Below are positions 34,600 through 47,500 of a stretch of 64,000 nucleotides of DNA, piece by piece. How positions within the stretch are numbered: position 1 is the stretch's first letter; every line of letters begins with the position of its first letter. The notes beneath the pieces are model-generated. The model was not told the DNA's origin and made no database searches. It saw nothing but the letters and a program-made list of their open reading frames with translations. The DNA comes from Benincasa hispida (lineage: Eukaryota; Streptophyta; Magnoliopsida; Cucurbitales; Cucurbitaceae), in the NCBI RefSeq assembly GCF_009727055.1, contig NC_052349.1:91933244-91997243 (forward strand). The letters are read 5' to 3'. Position numbers and translations under genes: made by a program.

Positions 34600-35409
34600 A
34601 AGCTCTCCACAATTTTATTCCAATGAGGAAAAATCTAGTAAAGAAAAGGTATGAATATTGAAGCTGTCTGTCCATTTTGCTCCAACTCTACAGAATTGAT
34701 CAACCATATCCTGTTCTTTTGTTCCAGAGCTACATTTTATTCTTGCTTCATGGATCCAAATAATACTTGCACGCTTGACAAGCTTAATTTGATTGCGATT
34801 GGCTGTTGGACTATTTGGTCTGATAGAAATAAAATGATTCATGGATCAATTATAGCTGATGTTGAGTTTACTAGCCGATGGATTCAAAGATATAAAGAAG
34901 AAGTTTCAAAGAAGTACACTGGTTTGAAGTCAGGATGTCTAGAATTGGTTGATAATCAAAGAATGTTATTACCGTAGGAATGGAGGCCTCCGAATGTTGG
35001 GTTTCTGAAACTAAATGTGGACGCAACTTGGTCTTTGATCCCTCGATCGACTGGTTTTAGTGCTATTTTGAGAGATTGGGAAGATATTGTGAAAGCTGTA
35101 GCCCTAAATCACCATTCAACCTCTTATGATGTTCCCTTAGCTGAGCTTTTAGCTATCTTGTATGGTCTTTGTCTGGCTAGAAGCGTGGGAGTAAATTGCC
35201 TTGTGGTTGAATCTGATTGTTTGGAAGCTATTAACCTGATTAATAGGATTTCATCTTTTTTGAGTGAGGTGAATTGTTGGCTGGAGGATATCTGGAGCAG
35301 CTCTTTGTCTTTTGAAGTCGTATCTTTTGTTTTTGTGAAGAGCTTCTATAATTCTTTGGTTGATAATTTAGCCAAAAGAGCTAAAATGTCAGCTTTATCA
35401 AGTATTTGA
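34600..35409 (+). pseudogene. 5'-truncated LINE: zinc-binding and RNase H domains
   Basis: One frame from about 34,651 to TGA at 35,407, broken only by a TAG at 34,975. The zf-RVT region shows CPFCSNSTELINHILFFC (residues 8-25). A second part, KLNVDATWS to AKRAKMSAL, is an RVT_3-type RNase H with D (NVDATW), E (LAELLAIL) and D (VESDCL) in place, and DNLAK near the end. A frameshift just before 34,651 (AAAAGGTATGAAT) separates a short upstream piece. A purine-rich tail of AAAAGAAGAAGAAGAAG follows at about 35,498-35,515, like a LINE 3' end. The RT core is missing. A domesticated RNase H-like gene is possible but less likely. Confidence 0.8.
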
Positions 35410-35883
35410 CTTAATTCTCTTCATTCGTAGATGATTAGTTTGTCTTTAAAAGACCTTTGATTGATTGCCCATGTGGCATTAAAAAAATCTCTCTTTTAAA
35501 AGAAGAAGAAGAAGAAAACTAGATATTAGCTAAAATAAGAATAACAATGACGTTTTAAGTTTTGTATTATGTACACTAAAAGTTCTTATTCTTATTAGGT
35601 TGGTGCATTTTGAGGGTACCATCTTTTTGTAACTCACTTCAATCACTTAGTCAAAAGAAAACTTAAAATAGTTAAGAAAAGAAAGAGAGTTTGCTACATA
35701 ATAAACTATGGTTGAAAGATTGAGTGAGCAATAATAGGATGATCGTAAAACAAGATGAACTCAAATGAAAACTTAAGTAAGAGATCAAATTAATTCCATG
35801 AGTAATGGGATTTTTTTTAGAACAAAACAAGCAAAAAGAACAACCAGACAAACTAATAGATTATATCACGAGATTCAAGATAC
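35410..35883. other. LINE 3' end and spacer
   Basis: Holds the 3' untranslated part and GAAGAAG tail of the LINE (to about 35,520), then spacer up to the presumed start of the gypsy LTR. Confidence 0.5.
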
Positions 35884-36138
35884 TGATAAGGCCCCAGTGT
35901 TGAAGATGTATGCTCGAAGGCATAAGAAAGGTTGAGGAAGGATAAAAGATCGTTTATTTGGGTGTCGTAGGAATCTTGTTAATTGGGGGGCCCTTGAGTC
36001 TGTTATATTTGTTATGCATGTCTACTTTATATAGACTGTGTTGGGGGGGTTATATTTTAAGAATTATTTTGTATTAAAAAGCTCTCCAAACTTTCCTCAT
36101 TGTTGACAAATAAAATTGAGGCTTAGGCCTATAAATTT
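35884..36138 (+). mobile_element. 5' LTR of gypsy element 1 (approximate)
   Basis: A stretch starting TGATAAGGCCCCAGTG and ending at GCCTATAAATTT, directly before a TGGTATCAGAGC primer site. It has a TTTATATAGACTG promoter-like stretch at about 36,026. No canonical CA end is seen and no 3' LTR is in the window, so limits are approximate. Confidence 0.5.
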
Positions 36139-36150
36139 TGGTATCAGAGC
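36139..36150 (+). other. Primer-binding site of gypsy element 1
   Basis: TGGTATCAGAGC followed by GGTT, an excellent match to the 3' end complement of initiator tRNA-Met. Confidence 0.88.
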
Positions 36151-36157
36151 GGTTGGT

Positions 36158-37450
36158 ATTGGAATGGTTGGGAAGATAGAAGCTAGAGTGGTAATTTGGA
36201 GGAGAAGATGATAGGTTTGGTGGAAAAAGTAACAGAGGTGGAAGGATTAATAGAAGCTCGATTCATTGAAGCCTCTAATCGCCACAAGGCATTGAAGGAG
36301 ATTTTGGAATCAATATTTGCAAAAGAAAAAGTAAGACGTACGATAGCAGAATAGAGATCTGAAGAAAAAGTAAGACGTGAGATAGCAGAATAGAGATTGG
36401 AAGCGAGTTTTGCACTTCTGAGGGAGGATATGAAGAAGTGGATGCAGTCGGGGATTGATTGGAGTTGGATCGAAAAAAGAGGCATTATCATCGGAGAGAA
36501 CAACTACTGATAAGGGAAAAAAAAACCCATGGATGAAGGATCAATTCAAGAAGCAAAGGGAAATTAGAATCCAAACCTCTTGAGTGATGATAGAATTAAC
36601 GCACTGAATGCTCCGAACAGTCGAAAAGTTCCTCTGTTTGATATGCGATTGAGGAAATTAGAGGTATCAGTGTTTAAAGAGGAGGAGGGAGAGAGTGTCG
36701 ATGGGTGGTTGCATCGCGTGGAGAGATATTTTATGGTGAATCGGCCAATGGAGAAAGATAAGCTCTATATCGTTGTCCTTTGTTCAGAAGGTGAAGCCCT
36801 AGATTGCTTTCGGTGTAAGGAAGATAGAAAGTCAATTGGAAGTTGGAGTGCATTTTGGAATTTATTGTGGACGCATTTTTGATCGATGGACCATAGTGAT
36901 AAACATGCTTAGTTGATGAAGCTGCAACAAGTGACAAATATACGAGCATATCACAAAAAATTTGAGTAGTTTTTGGCGGGTTTGAAGGACTTGAATGACA
37001 AATCCTTGGAAAGAAAATTCATCTATGGGCTTAAGAAGGATATTCAGAGTGAAATGAGAAAACTAAATCTAGTGAGCCTTGAGGCTAAAATGATGATGGC
37101 CCAATTAATTGAAGGTGACCAACTGTACCAACTTAAATGATTCCAGAGTGTTGGGGCAAATCCAAGCCCAATAAAAAATGGAGTGAGGGGATCGAGCAAA
37201 TCATCCAACCCGACTGGTTTGACTATAAATAAATGTTCACCAGCTGCTCGAATGAGTACAATAAACACTAACCATAATTCATCTTCTTCATCTACGACGT
37301 TTACACCATTGTGAGATTTTGGGACAAAAAATGTGATGTCATAATCTTATAAGTGATTATCAGATGCTGAACTTTGATTAAAGAAAGAAAAAGAATTGTG
37401 TTTCAAGTGTGATGAAAAGTTTAGTCTTGGCCATCGGTGTAAAAAGAAGG
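36158..37450 (+). pseudogene. Gypsy element 1: gag, broken
   Basis: The N-terminal part (36,205-36,510) is a coiled-coil-like, K/E-rich stretch with an internal 36-bp repeat (AAAGTAAGACGT units) and two stops. The gag core follows at 36,580-36,882: KVPLFDMRLRKLEVSVF, GWLHRVERYF, EGEALDCF, SWSAFW. A zinc knuckle at about 37,396-37,445 reads CFKCDEKFSLGHRC. This set is typical of plant chromovirus-type Ty3/gypsy gag. Many stops and frameshifts. Confidence 0.85.
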
Positions 37451-37559
37451 AACTCAATGTTATCATTATGTAAGAAGGAGAAGATTTGAGCAATGAGCTA
37501 GAGATGAAAACAGAAGAGTTGGGAAAGCAAGCCCTAGAACCAACGGATATTAAGGTAGC

Positions 37560-38911
37560 GAATTTGTCCTTGAATTCCTTGGCCAGATTGAGTTCTTAAA
37601 AAACATTACAGATCAAAGGAAAATTTCGAGGGTGAGGTTATGGTGCTGATCGATGGGGGCGTGGCCCACAATTTTATCTTAAAAGATATCGTATCATCAC
37701 TAAAAATTCCAGTCGATCTGTCTGAAAGCCATGGAGTGGTGCTCGGGACAGGTGGTGTGGCCAGAATGATGGGGATTTGTATGGGAGTGCTCATTACTAT
37801 TTCCAATTTATCTACAACTCTCAATTTTTTTCGTTACCTCTTGGAAGTGCAAATGTATCTTGGGAGTGTCTTGACTGGAAACATTGAGCAAAGTCCAATT
37901 TGATTATCATCGGTCGGAGATGGATTTTTGAATCGGAGAGTGGATGGTTCACTTGTAGGGAGATCAGAGTCAAATTAAGTCACAAATGTCATTGAAGTCC
38001 ATGATGAAAATGTTGGGGAAAGACGATCACACGATGCTTTTGGAGTTAGGTACCGTGGAATAGGAGCATGGCAGCCTTGAGAGTAGTGGGCGAATACAGG
38101 ACATGTCTAAATTACTAGTGTCGGTTTAATCGGTGTTAGCTGACTTTGTACAAGTTTTTGTAGATGTCACCGCCTTACCTCCAAAGAGGCTCCATAATCA
38201 TGCATCAAGTTAGAGGCAAGCGCGGGACTAGTTAATGTTTGTTCCTACCAATTAGTGTCAGAAGGATGAAACTGAAAAACTTGTATGCAACATGTTGACG
38301 ACTGGGATCATACAGCCAAGTCGAAATGCATTTTCAAGCCCAATCCTCTTGGTTAAGAAGAAGAATGGTTTGTGTGTATTACCGTGCATTAAATAATGTC
38401 ACAGTGTCAGATAAATTTCCTATCCCTGTTGTAGATGAATTGTATGGTGTGACTATTTTCTCTAAAATTAATTTAAAATTAGGATATCTATGATACGAGT
38501 TCGGGCTGTTGATGTGCATAAAATCGCATTTCGTATGCATGAAGGCTATGGTGAATTCTTGGTTATGCTGTTCTGTTGAAGAATGCACCTTCAACATTTC
38601 AGTTAGTGATGAACGACATACTCTAACCTCATTTGCGAAAGTTTATCCTTGTGTTTTTTTGAAGATATATTGATTTATAATCGATCATTGAAGAAGCATT
38701 TGGGACATTTATCTGTGGTATTGGACACACTTCTTGCAAATAAGTTTGTATCAAACTTTAAAAAAAATGCCAGTTTGCGGTTGAGAGCATTGGATATCTA
38801 GGCCACAATATATCTGCAGCAGGGGTGGCGGTGGATCCAACTAAATTAAATGCCATGGAATCATGGCAAGAGCCACGAACTGTTAAGGAGCAACGATGTT
38901 TTTTGGGCTTG
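37560..38911 (+). pseudogene. Gypsy element 1: protease and reverse transcriptase, broken and interrupted
   Basis: Protease at 37,640-37,690 reads VLIDGGVAHNFI, where the family usually has DSGATHNFI. RT follows with frameshifts: [21 protein letters not shown] (38,300-38,355), a degenerate catalytic loop VFFEDILIY (about 38,650-38,677; first Asp changed to Glu), then a ..CFLGL block at 38,893-38,910. There the gene is cut by an Athila-like LTR. The continuation (WYYRKSVANYGSI) is at 54,367. Confidence 0.85.
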
Positions 38912-40745
38912 TGATGACGAGCAAAAATGCACGTCATTATAGGCCTTTTATTTAGAATTATGAGGGCTGTTAAGTAGAATATGTGACAAATATGTTAGGA
39001 ATTCATGAGAAAACGAGTTTTCATCCATCGACATTAATAATCTCAGCTAACCCACTATTATGCATTATTATGCGTTCAAGTGTTTATTTTTTTAGCAACC
39101 GTAGAAAGCGATCGCATGCACGGAAGCCAGGCTATCGCAAAGACGACCGCATGCGGGGATCTTTCCATCGTAGAGGCGAACACATATGTTCAACACATGG
39201 ATATTGCGGCCATTAACCGCATGCGTCCATCGCATAGAAGTTGCGGCCATCAAATGAATGCGGTCATCTCAGTGAGATTGCGGCTACAGAATAATAACCA
39301 TAATAGTGGGATGACCGCAAGGTTAGTGGAATGCAAACATGAACGCATACCTTGGGAGTATCAAAAGATGATGTCGACATTTCACCTACCACGCCGTTAG
39401 CAGTAGAGATTCAGAAAAGGACCATCGCACCACGAGTGTCAGATTCAGAGCAGATCCATAAATGTTATCAGCGATCAAGCTCTATAAATAGAAGGCGTTG
39501 AGCAAAACTTCAAATCATCCAAGTTTCTACCTTCGGGTGGATCCTTGTGATCCAGAATAAAGCATGAGAAGATAGCTTGAGAGTTCTTCACTCTCTTCAA
39601 TCATTTCGAGTGACGATTGGAGCCTTTGTCGGAGTTAGAGCTCGAGAGAGTCTACTCCACCGCCAATCCATGGCACCACTGGCAGCCTTGACACACATCT
39701 GCTGGAAGTAAAGAATCATTTCTTTTCTTTCCTTGTATTGTATACATTTTGGCTTAAGGAATTAATACATTTTTTGATCAATGAATTTCTATATTTTCCT
39801 TCGGTTCCATCTCCATCTTCATTTACTTAGCATCCTTTAATTTCATTGCATCACTAAGTAAGATTGTTAGAGTATCACATACTTAATCATGGGACATAGG
39901 AATATGAAGCATGTAGCAAACCACTGGGAGGTGTGCCTTGCACGAGTGTTATGAGAAAACCTTATTTTCTTAGTGTGAAGGTTTAACAATGCTTGTCTAT
40001 AAGCGGACACAATGCTTGTCTATGAGTAGAATTAGCAGCAACTAACTACCTAGGAGGGTAAGTGGTTGGTCGCATTAAGCATTGTAAGCAAGTGTTCACT
40101 AGAGATAGGAATAATCTTACGTCAGCCAGGTTTAGGCGATTACCTTGTCTTATGAGCACATCATTCATCATTTAGGCATACTTGGGAGAGTAGTCTAAAA
40201 ACCAAATCTAAGTCTCGGGAGAGTGGATTGGATCGCATAAGCAAGAATGAGGAACTTAGGAATAAGCTCCGTTTGCTACTACACAACGCATGCACCCTTT
40301 AAGTAGGATATGGTGGTATGTGGTCATCTCGCTTATGTATGAGAGCATGTGAGTGGGCATATAGAGGCTTAGAAATAGGCTTCTCGACACTATTGCATAT
40401 ACATCGCATGCGTCTATGTCAAGTGTGTATAGCATGATCGCATAGCTTGCGTTGGCTAGGGTTGCCCTTGCGGTCAAGCTTAGTGTTGCAGTGAAGACAT
40501 CCTCGCCTTTTCATCTGGTTTTCCATGCATTTTACTACGCGTTAACAGCTGCCGTGTCTTTACTTTTTAGTCATACTTCCAATGCTTTGTTTGTTAGTTA
40601 GGAGTAGGAGTAGTGCTTAGCCCATAACCTTCATCATTCTTTTATTTATTCGCTGCATACCGCATACCATTTAGCTAAAAGTCCCTGAGTTCGACCTCGG
40701 ATCACCCGAGAAACTTGCGTTCTTGTTATACTTGACGAGAGCAAG
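38912..40745 (+). mobile_element. Athila-like LTR inserted in gypsy element 1 (left part)
   Basis: Starts TGATGACGAGC right after GCTTG (38,907-38,911). The same GCTTG follows the LTR end at 54,362-54,366, so these are the two ends of one insertion. The body contains several GCATGCGG-type palindromes (39,110-39,230), and near 40,690 has CGAGAAACTTGCGTTCTTG, a block shared with the LTR at 57,955-59,851. No internal coding region is attached, which fits a solo LTR of about 2 kb whose last ~150 bp are at 54,213-54,361. Confidence 0.75.
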
Positions 40746-40959
40746 AGAGGAGAAGAGAGAATTGCATGATTATCAGACTTGTGCTCTCAGTGCAAGCCTG
40801 GATTAAGAAAAGAAAAAGTACATGAACGTTCCCCACTCAAGTGTTGAGTCTAAAAGTTTCAAGCTTCACATGTGCTATGCTGGCACATAGAGAGAGGAGA
40901 CGATAAATGTCACATATACATTATGTACTACGAATGTGGTATGAAGATATGAGCCAAGC

Positions 40960-43900
40960 TATGAACTGAGCTAGAGATGAAAAACAGAAGAGTGGGAAAG
41001 CAAGCCTAGAACCAACGGATTATTAAGGTAGCGAATTTGTCCTTGAATTCCTTGCCAGATTGAGTTCTTAAAAAAACACATACAGATCAAAGGAAATTTC
41101 GAGGTGAGGTTTATGGTGCTGATCGATGGGTGGCGTGGCCCAACAATTTTATCTTAAAAGATATCGTATCATCACTAAAAATTCCAGTCGATCTTGTCTG
41201 AAAGCCATGGAGTGGTGCTTCGGAACAGTGGTGTGGCCAGAATGATGGGATTTGTATGGGAGTGCTCATTACTATTTCCAATTTATCTACAACTCTCAAT
41301 TTTTTTTTCGGTTACCTCTTGGAAGTGCAAATGTATCTTGGGAGTGTCTTGACTGGAAACATTGAGCAAAAGTCCAATTTGATTATCATTCGGTCGGAGA
41401 TGGATTTTTGAATCGGAGAGTGGATGGTTCACTTGTAGGGAGATCAGAGTCAAATTAAGTCACAAATGTCATTGAAGTCCATGATGAAAATGTTGGGGAA
41501 AGACGATCACACGATGCTTTTGGAGTTAGGTACCGTGGAATAGGAGCATGGCAGCCTTGAGAGTAGTGGGCGAATACAGGACATGTCTAAATTACTAGTG
41601 TCGGTTTAATCGGTGTTAGCTGACTTTGTACAAGTTTTGTAGATGTCACCGCCTTAACCTCCAAAGAGGCTCCATAACATGCATCAAAGCTTAGAGGCAA
41701 GCGCGGGACTAGTTAATGTTTGTTCCTACAATTAGTGTCAGAAGGATGAAACTGAAAAACTTGTAATCAACAGTTGACGACTGGGATCATACACAGTCGA
41801 AAATGCATTTTCAAGCCCAATCCTCTTGGTTAAGAAGAAGAATGGTTTGTGTGTAATTACCGTGCATTAAATAATGTCACAGTGTCAGATAAATTCCTAT
41901 CCCTGTTGTAGATGAATTGTATGGTTGTGACTATTTTCTTCTAAAATTAATTTTAAAATTAGAGATATCTATGATACGAGTTCGGGCTGTTGATGTGCAA
42001 AATCGCATTTCGTATGCATGAAGGCTATGGTAGAAGTATCTTGGTATAGGTACGCTGTTCACTAGTTTGAAGATAGTCATTTCCTTCATACACATCTTTA
42101 CGTACCGTTTATGTCGATACGTGCGTATACCCTACATCACATATACTGCTGCGAGTGCCTAAAATCGTTTTTCATGGCGTTAGTTTTGTATACTTATTTG
42201 AAGCACATATTGATTTAAATCGATCACTAGATAAGTTTTAATGTAGAAAAGTCTCTGTCTCGAGCTTTATGCATTATCTGAGTGGTATCTCCTACATACT
42301 CGTATCTTGCAGCAGATGACAATTCTTGCTCATCAAGCTAGACAACTGTAAAATAAAAATAGGTCACCAGATGTTGGTAAACGGTTTTGAGAGCAAATGC
42401 GGATTATCATTAAGAGTGCAGCAAAGCGAACCATCCTCATCGCTCGAATTAAAGCGAGCGGGTGGCGTCGAACGTCCGCACATCCTAACTAAAGTATGAA
42501 CTAAATGACACCATCAAATGTGCTACTTATCAAAGTAAGGCTATTACGCCACTGTGGCCAGCACGAGCAACATCTCGTTTGTGACATATACGAATGGCCG
42601 CTCAGAAACCCATATTTGTAGTTGTAATTATTTGGGACTATGTGAATGACCGAGCAAAAAGGTAAGTCAATACGTGTCAGAATTACTCTATCTGATGGTG
42701 GAGGATGGCGCTTCCCTTATGTATGTAAATTCACTTGCCATCATTAATAATAAATACATGAGGGCCTGTTAATAAAGTGAATTAATAAATTGATAAACAA
42801 ATATTTAGGCATTACATTCATGATATAGAGACCATATAACCCGAGTCTCCATACACAATAGAACTCAGTCTAATAGAGCTCAATTGACACTCAACAACAT
42901 CAGCGAGGTCATAGGGAGGTCATTATCGCTCGATATCAGATGGCCAAAAGATTAGCTCATACATCTTGTATAGGACACCCTTTGAGCGAGAGCACAGCTG
43001 ATCTCGCATAGCGCTCGCACACGGCAAAAATGCCCCTAGGCCATATAAGGAAACATCAAGGACAGCTCTAAGATGCTGCTTGACTATATCAAGTCTGCAG
43101 GTAATGCATCGCACCATCAGAGATTAGTAAGTGAGCGAAGGCCACATATTGCAATATAGGTTCAATACGACATTGATGACTCATGAAGAGACTGGACCAA
43201 TTGAATTAAACGCCGTCAGTCTTAGCGTTCTCCACTTCCTCCATGGTAAGCGCATAATGAAGTGTCGGAGGTGTACTAATGACAAACGCGAAAATGACGT
43301 CTGAAGTTCACTCAGATTGGACGTCGCGATTACCAACGAGGAAAGAATTATATAACGTTTAAGACAGAGCTGGGAGTAGATCATATCATCGGCAAGGTTA
43401 GTGAGGAAATCTTTTCAAACATTCAAATACGCCCTATTATCCCTTTCTCGCGCCCTATTCTAAAAAGCACTGATGTCGTCACATTTCCACTACCACGTGC
43501 AGCTCTTACGCAGTAGACCGAATCTTGCAAAGTGAATACAAGCACGAGACTCCGGATCTACGGTGCCCGTATGTGTCAGATTCATGAGCTAGTATGTTCT
43601 CATAAAGGTGCAATAACCTTCATGCGATTGCACACAGGAGCACCCACGCCGTATAAAATAAGCCGTAGTTTTCAGTCCTTGCGTTGAGTTGTCATACAAA
43701 TATTTCATATAATATCAGTAAGAGTGATTCGGTATAACCAAGTTTCCTACCTTCGGCGTGGATCCTTTGTGATCCAGAAAAATAAAGCCAGGAAGAAGAT
43801 GTTGAGAGTTCTCCACTCTCTCAATATCATTAATACGAAGGATCCTGGTATTGGTCTGATGCCATTTGTATTCGGCCAGTTATAGATCGCTCCGCAGAGA

Positions 43901-44580
43901 GTCTACCCAGTGCAATACCACTATCGAGCATCTTCCTTCTCGTCTCAGAGGTGTACAGCGATTGCGCCACTGCGCAACTTCAATTCAGAGGTGTAGTTCC
44001 ACTTCGGACACTAAACATAATAGCGTATGGCTATACCTTTTCCGTGAGTGCTAAAAGTAATAATAGAATTACCGATCCTACATCTTCACCATTCCTTTCA
44101 GTTAATTGTGACTATCAGAGAGCACACATTTCTCTTAAGAATTAATACATTTTTGATCAATGGGACTTTCTAGTAATATAATGTTGCCTCGTCCATGAAT
44201 CCTGGTTCGCAACTCACACTAGGCTTCAATTTACTGTGAGCATATCCTCTGTAATTATCTATCCTGCATACATAAGGTTAGATGTGAAAAATTGTGCTTA
44301 TGTCTGAGCTACCACATACTTAATCATGGGACAGCATCTAAAGTAATCAAATGATTAGTGACATTCGACGACCACAGCTATACCAGGAGCGCACCTTAGC
44401 TGCGGAGGCGTTGGCCTCTGAGACTACCATGAGGGTATTATATGAGAAATTACTCGCTGTAATATATTTTTACGCTCGTGTAAGTGAGTTACCTCAACAG
44501 ATGCTTGTCTATCATAGTTCGCACGCATCCTGCACAGTGTTTCTACAATGTTAAGTTAATACTCGAGGTCGAACTAACTA
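40960..44580 (+). repeat. Noisy direct copy of gypsy element 1 pol and the Athila-like LTR
   Basis: 40,960-42,040 follows 37,485-38,530 almost base for base with many 1-bp indels. From 42,040 to 44,580 the match to 38,530-40,050 becomes patchy but is still traceable. For example 42,762 ATGAGGGCCTGTTAA matches 38,965, 43,745 TTTCCTACCTTCGG matches 39,527, and 44,320 ACTTAATCATGGGACA matches 39,880. Error type fits uncorrected long-read sequence. Confidence 0.82.
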
Positions 44581-47500
44581 CCTAGGAGGTAAGCTTGGAA
44601 ATTGGTGTCGATTTTTGTCTGATGGACTTCCCAATCCCCTGCCTTTAGAATTTATGCCAAGAAACAATTCCTTCGATGCGAAAACATTAAAGTGGACATT
44701 TTTCCCAGTTCAGAAACAACGGAGATTCATTGCTCAACACATCTTTCAAAACTTTCTCAGGTTAGCTAAAACAAGAGTCATAATTTTGTCGAAAAATTGG
44801 AAAAATCTCCATGAATACTCGACTGACTCTCAAGTAATCTAAAATGAATTGCCATCATACAGCATTGGAAAGTACGGGCGCAATTGTAGATCAAATGGCA
44901 TGTGTCGGATGCAAACAATACCAAATGGGCACGTGAAGGTGTTCTTGTCTTGATCTCGCCGCAATTGCTTTTGGTTGTACCCCTGAATAGCCGTCAAGAA
45001 AACAGAAGAATTCATTCCCAGCAGTCCTGTCTAACATTTGTCAAGAATGAGAGTGGAAATGTGGTCCTTTTTAGTGGCCAAATTTAACTTCGCGATAATG
45101 CATACAGATTCTCCACCCCAGTATCATCCTTGTGGGAATTAATTTATTTTCATGTCATTAGTGACGATTGTCATCCCTTTCTTCGACCTACTGCAACTAG
45201 GCTCATCAGCTTCAGTATCGGGTAGATGAGTTCCCTGCGTTCTAGGCCACTTCAGCTACTTTCATCATAGAGGGTTCAAGCGTCGTGCCTTTCTATCAAT
45301 CATGTCTTCCTTCTTCCCACGAATCTTGTGCATGCAAGTACAAGGGACTGATTCCTTAATGTCTGCCAAGGTCATCCTAAGTTTTGCGTTAATTTCTCAG
45401 GATTTGTATAAGCTGTGTCTTCCTTTCTCCGCTTCTCAACAAGCAGAATGATAACCAGTAACGTGTTGGTACCTAAGTAAGCATACTTAAGGTGCACGGG
45501 CAACGACTTCAACCTAGCACGATGTCCTCTAAAGATGGTTGGTGCGTTGTGAAGTTTCGTTCAGATAATTGACGTGGTTCAAAATTTGGATTCAACTTGA
45601 ATTGTTGGCGCAGCCCTCTCCATAAATTGCGCCGATTCCAAATTCTTCTAACCTCCAATCTTCCAAGAGCTCGCTGGCAACGGTTGTTCCCATAATTCCC
45701 TTAAATAATATTGGCAATTCTAAATCACTTGGGTATTTCAACGATTGAAAACGTTGAAAACTTTCACTTCTGATATCAACTCTGATGGTTGAGTTCCTCC
45801 TTTTGCACATCGATCACGTCGCTCGCCAATCTTGGAGAAAATGGGCGACCTAGATGATGGTACTTCTGTATAGCTTTGTACCAATATGACAAAAGTCCGT
45901 CGAGAAGATGAACTTGTCCACTTGCACGAGTACATGCCTCTATCTTTGCCTCAAGATGTGTTATAGATCTATCAGCCAACTAAGTGTGATGTGGTTGTCT
46001 TGCGTTGCAGATATCCAATTTCTTAATAGATCAATAAAGGCATTAGATTTATGCTCGCCCCCCCTTAAAAATCGGCCAGCAGCGCGCCCCCCCCGACCCT
46101 TCTTCCCTCTAATTGAGTAGTGGCATGTAAAACTCCAAGGGTCCTTCATTTGGTGGGGATATTTGTTTGGAAACAGTACACTAAAACATTTATATGATAG
46201 CGCAACTGTTTTATTTTCCCCGATCTTTTTATTAGCAAGAATATCCTTGCAAGAAATTTTACATAGCTCGGCACCTGTTTCCAAGGCTTCTATTAAGGGA
46301 ATATGAATCGTGTAGCTATCTCGGAGAACATCTCAGGACCTCTGGAATTACTTGCTATCATCTTTGTTCTTCACCTGGGATGGGAAAAGGTAAAGAGGAT
46401 CCCGCCTTAAATTTGGTTTAGTTGGCTAGTTTTTGAGGTCCTGTTCTTGCTGTGTTTCGTTCTATAAAGGGTTGTGTTGATTCAGAATTCAAGTCTTGAG
46501 GAGTTTCCTCTCTATAGCTGTATTTACTTCTGAACTGATAATTTTCCACTATTGATTGATTGGTCATCATCGACAGTTAGATCTACTGGTCTGTTGTTGT
46601 ATCTGGTAATTTCGGAGGGCATAGGATGTGTTGTTTTTAAACCACTCCTCAATGTCCAACTCGCATGACATTGCTCTTTAACCTCCGTGCCCGATGCTTC
46701 TAAAAATAACAAGGCAGCATACCAGTGCTTTTATTTTTCAACTCCAATTTACAAGTCGTTCACTCTGGTCTCTTACAACCTCTAAGGAAGTCAGCGTGCG
46801 ATTGTTAATTGGCTCGCTCTCTTTCGAATAATAATGCTTCAATGAAGTCTTCAGAGGCGAGGTTATTCTATAAAGGTAATCAATATAAGACCGGTTGTCA
46901 TAGGGTGGTATAACTTTGAGAGTTTTTACCTGGAACTACAGTCTGGATTAATGAAGATCGAAGGGTTTGCCTCGATCCCCTTGATAATATTCTAATGGAA
47001 ACGATGGCTCCCCTGATTGTGATTCCGTCCCAACTTATAGTTGGGTGATCCCACCCAACCATGGGGGGGGGGGGGGGGGGGGTGGGGGGGGGGGGGGTAT
47101 AGTTGTTGCCAAATGACTCATTAATAGACAAAACATATGGCCTGTTGATTCCATGGGCAGACTTCTGCTGGATGTCCCTCCTCACATTGAACGCAATTCA
47201 TTGCGGCAACGCTGGGTCAATCCGCATTAACTTCGCGCTGAACCTTGAGAGTATTTTTCTATTGATTAGCTCATCGTCTGAAGGAGTGGCGGCTCATCGT
47301 GGTCACTTTGATCTACAGTTTGCTCATTGTATTATTTGAACACAATTGGCACTTTCTACTCTTTCTTTGCTTCAAACCAACTTTCCCTCAACCCAGTATT
47401 AATCATTCATCAGAATGTCCGGCAAAATGGCGATCTAATATCCTCTTTGGCTTCTATAATATGATTGTCCACTAATCTCCTATTGCGGAGGCATCGACAA

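Noticed and set aside
42923..44850. Many short open frames between 42.9 and 50 kb
   Set aside because: They are shadows in noisy copies of retroelement DNA, and none is supported in the clean copies.
47063..47097. Possible G-quadruplex or telomere-like poly-G element
   Set aside because: The clean inverted counterpart at about 61,080-61,100 has no G run, and it lies in error-rich filler.
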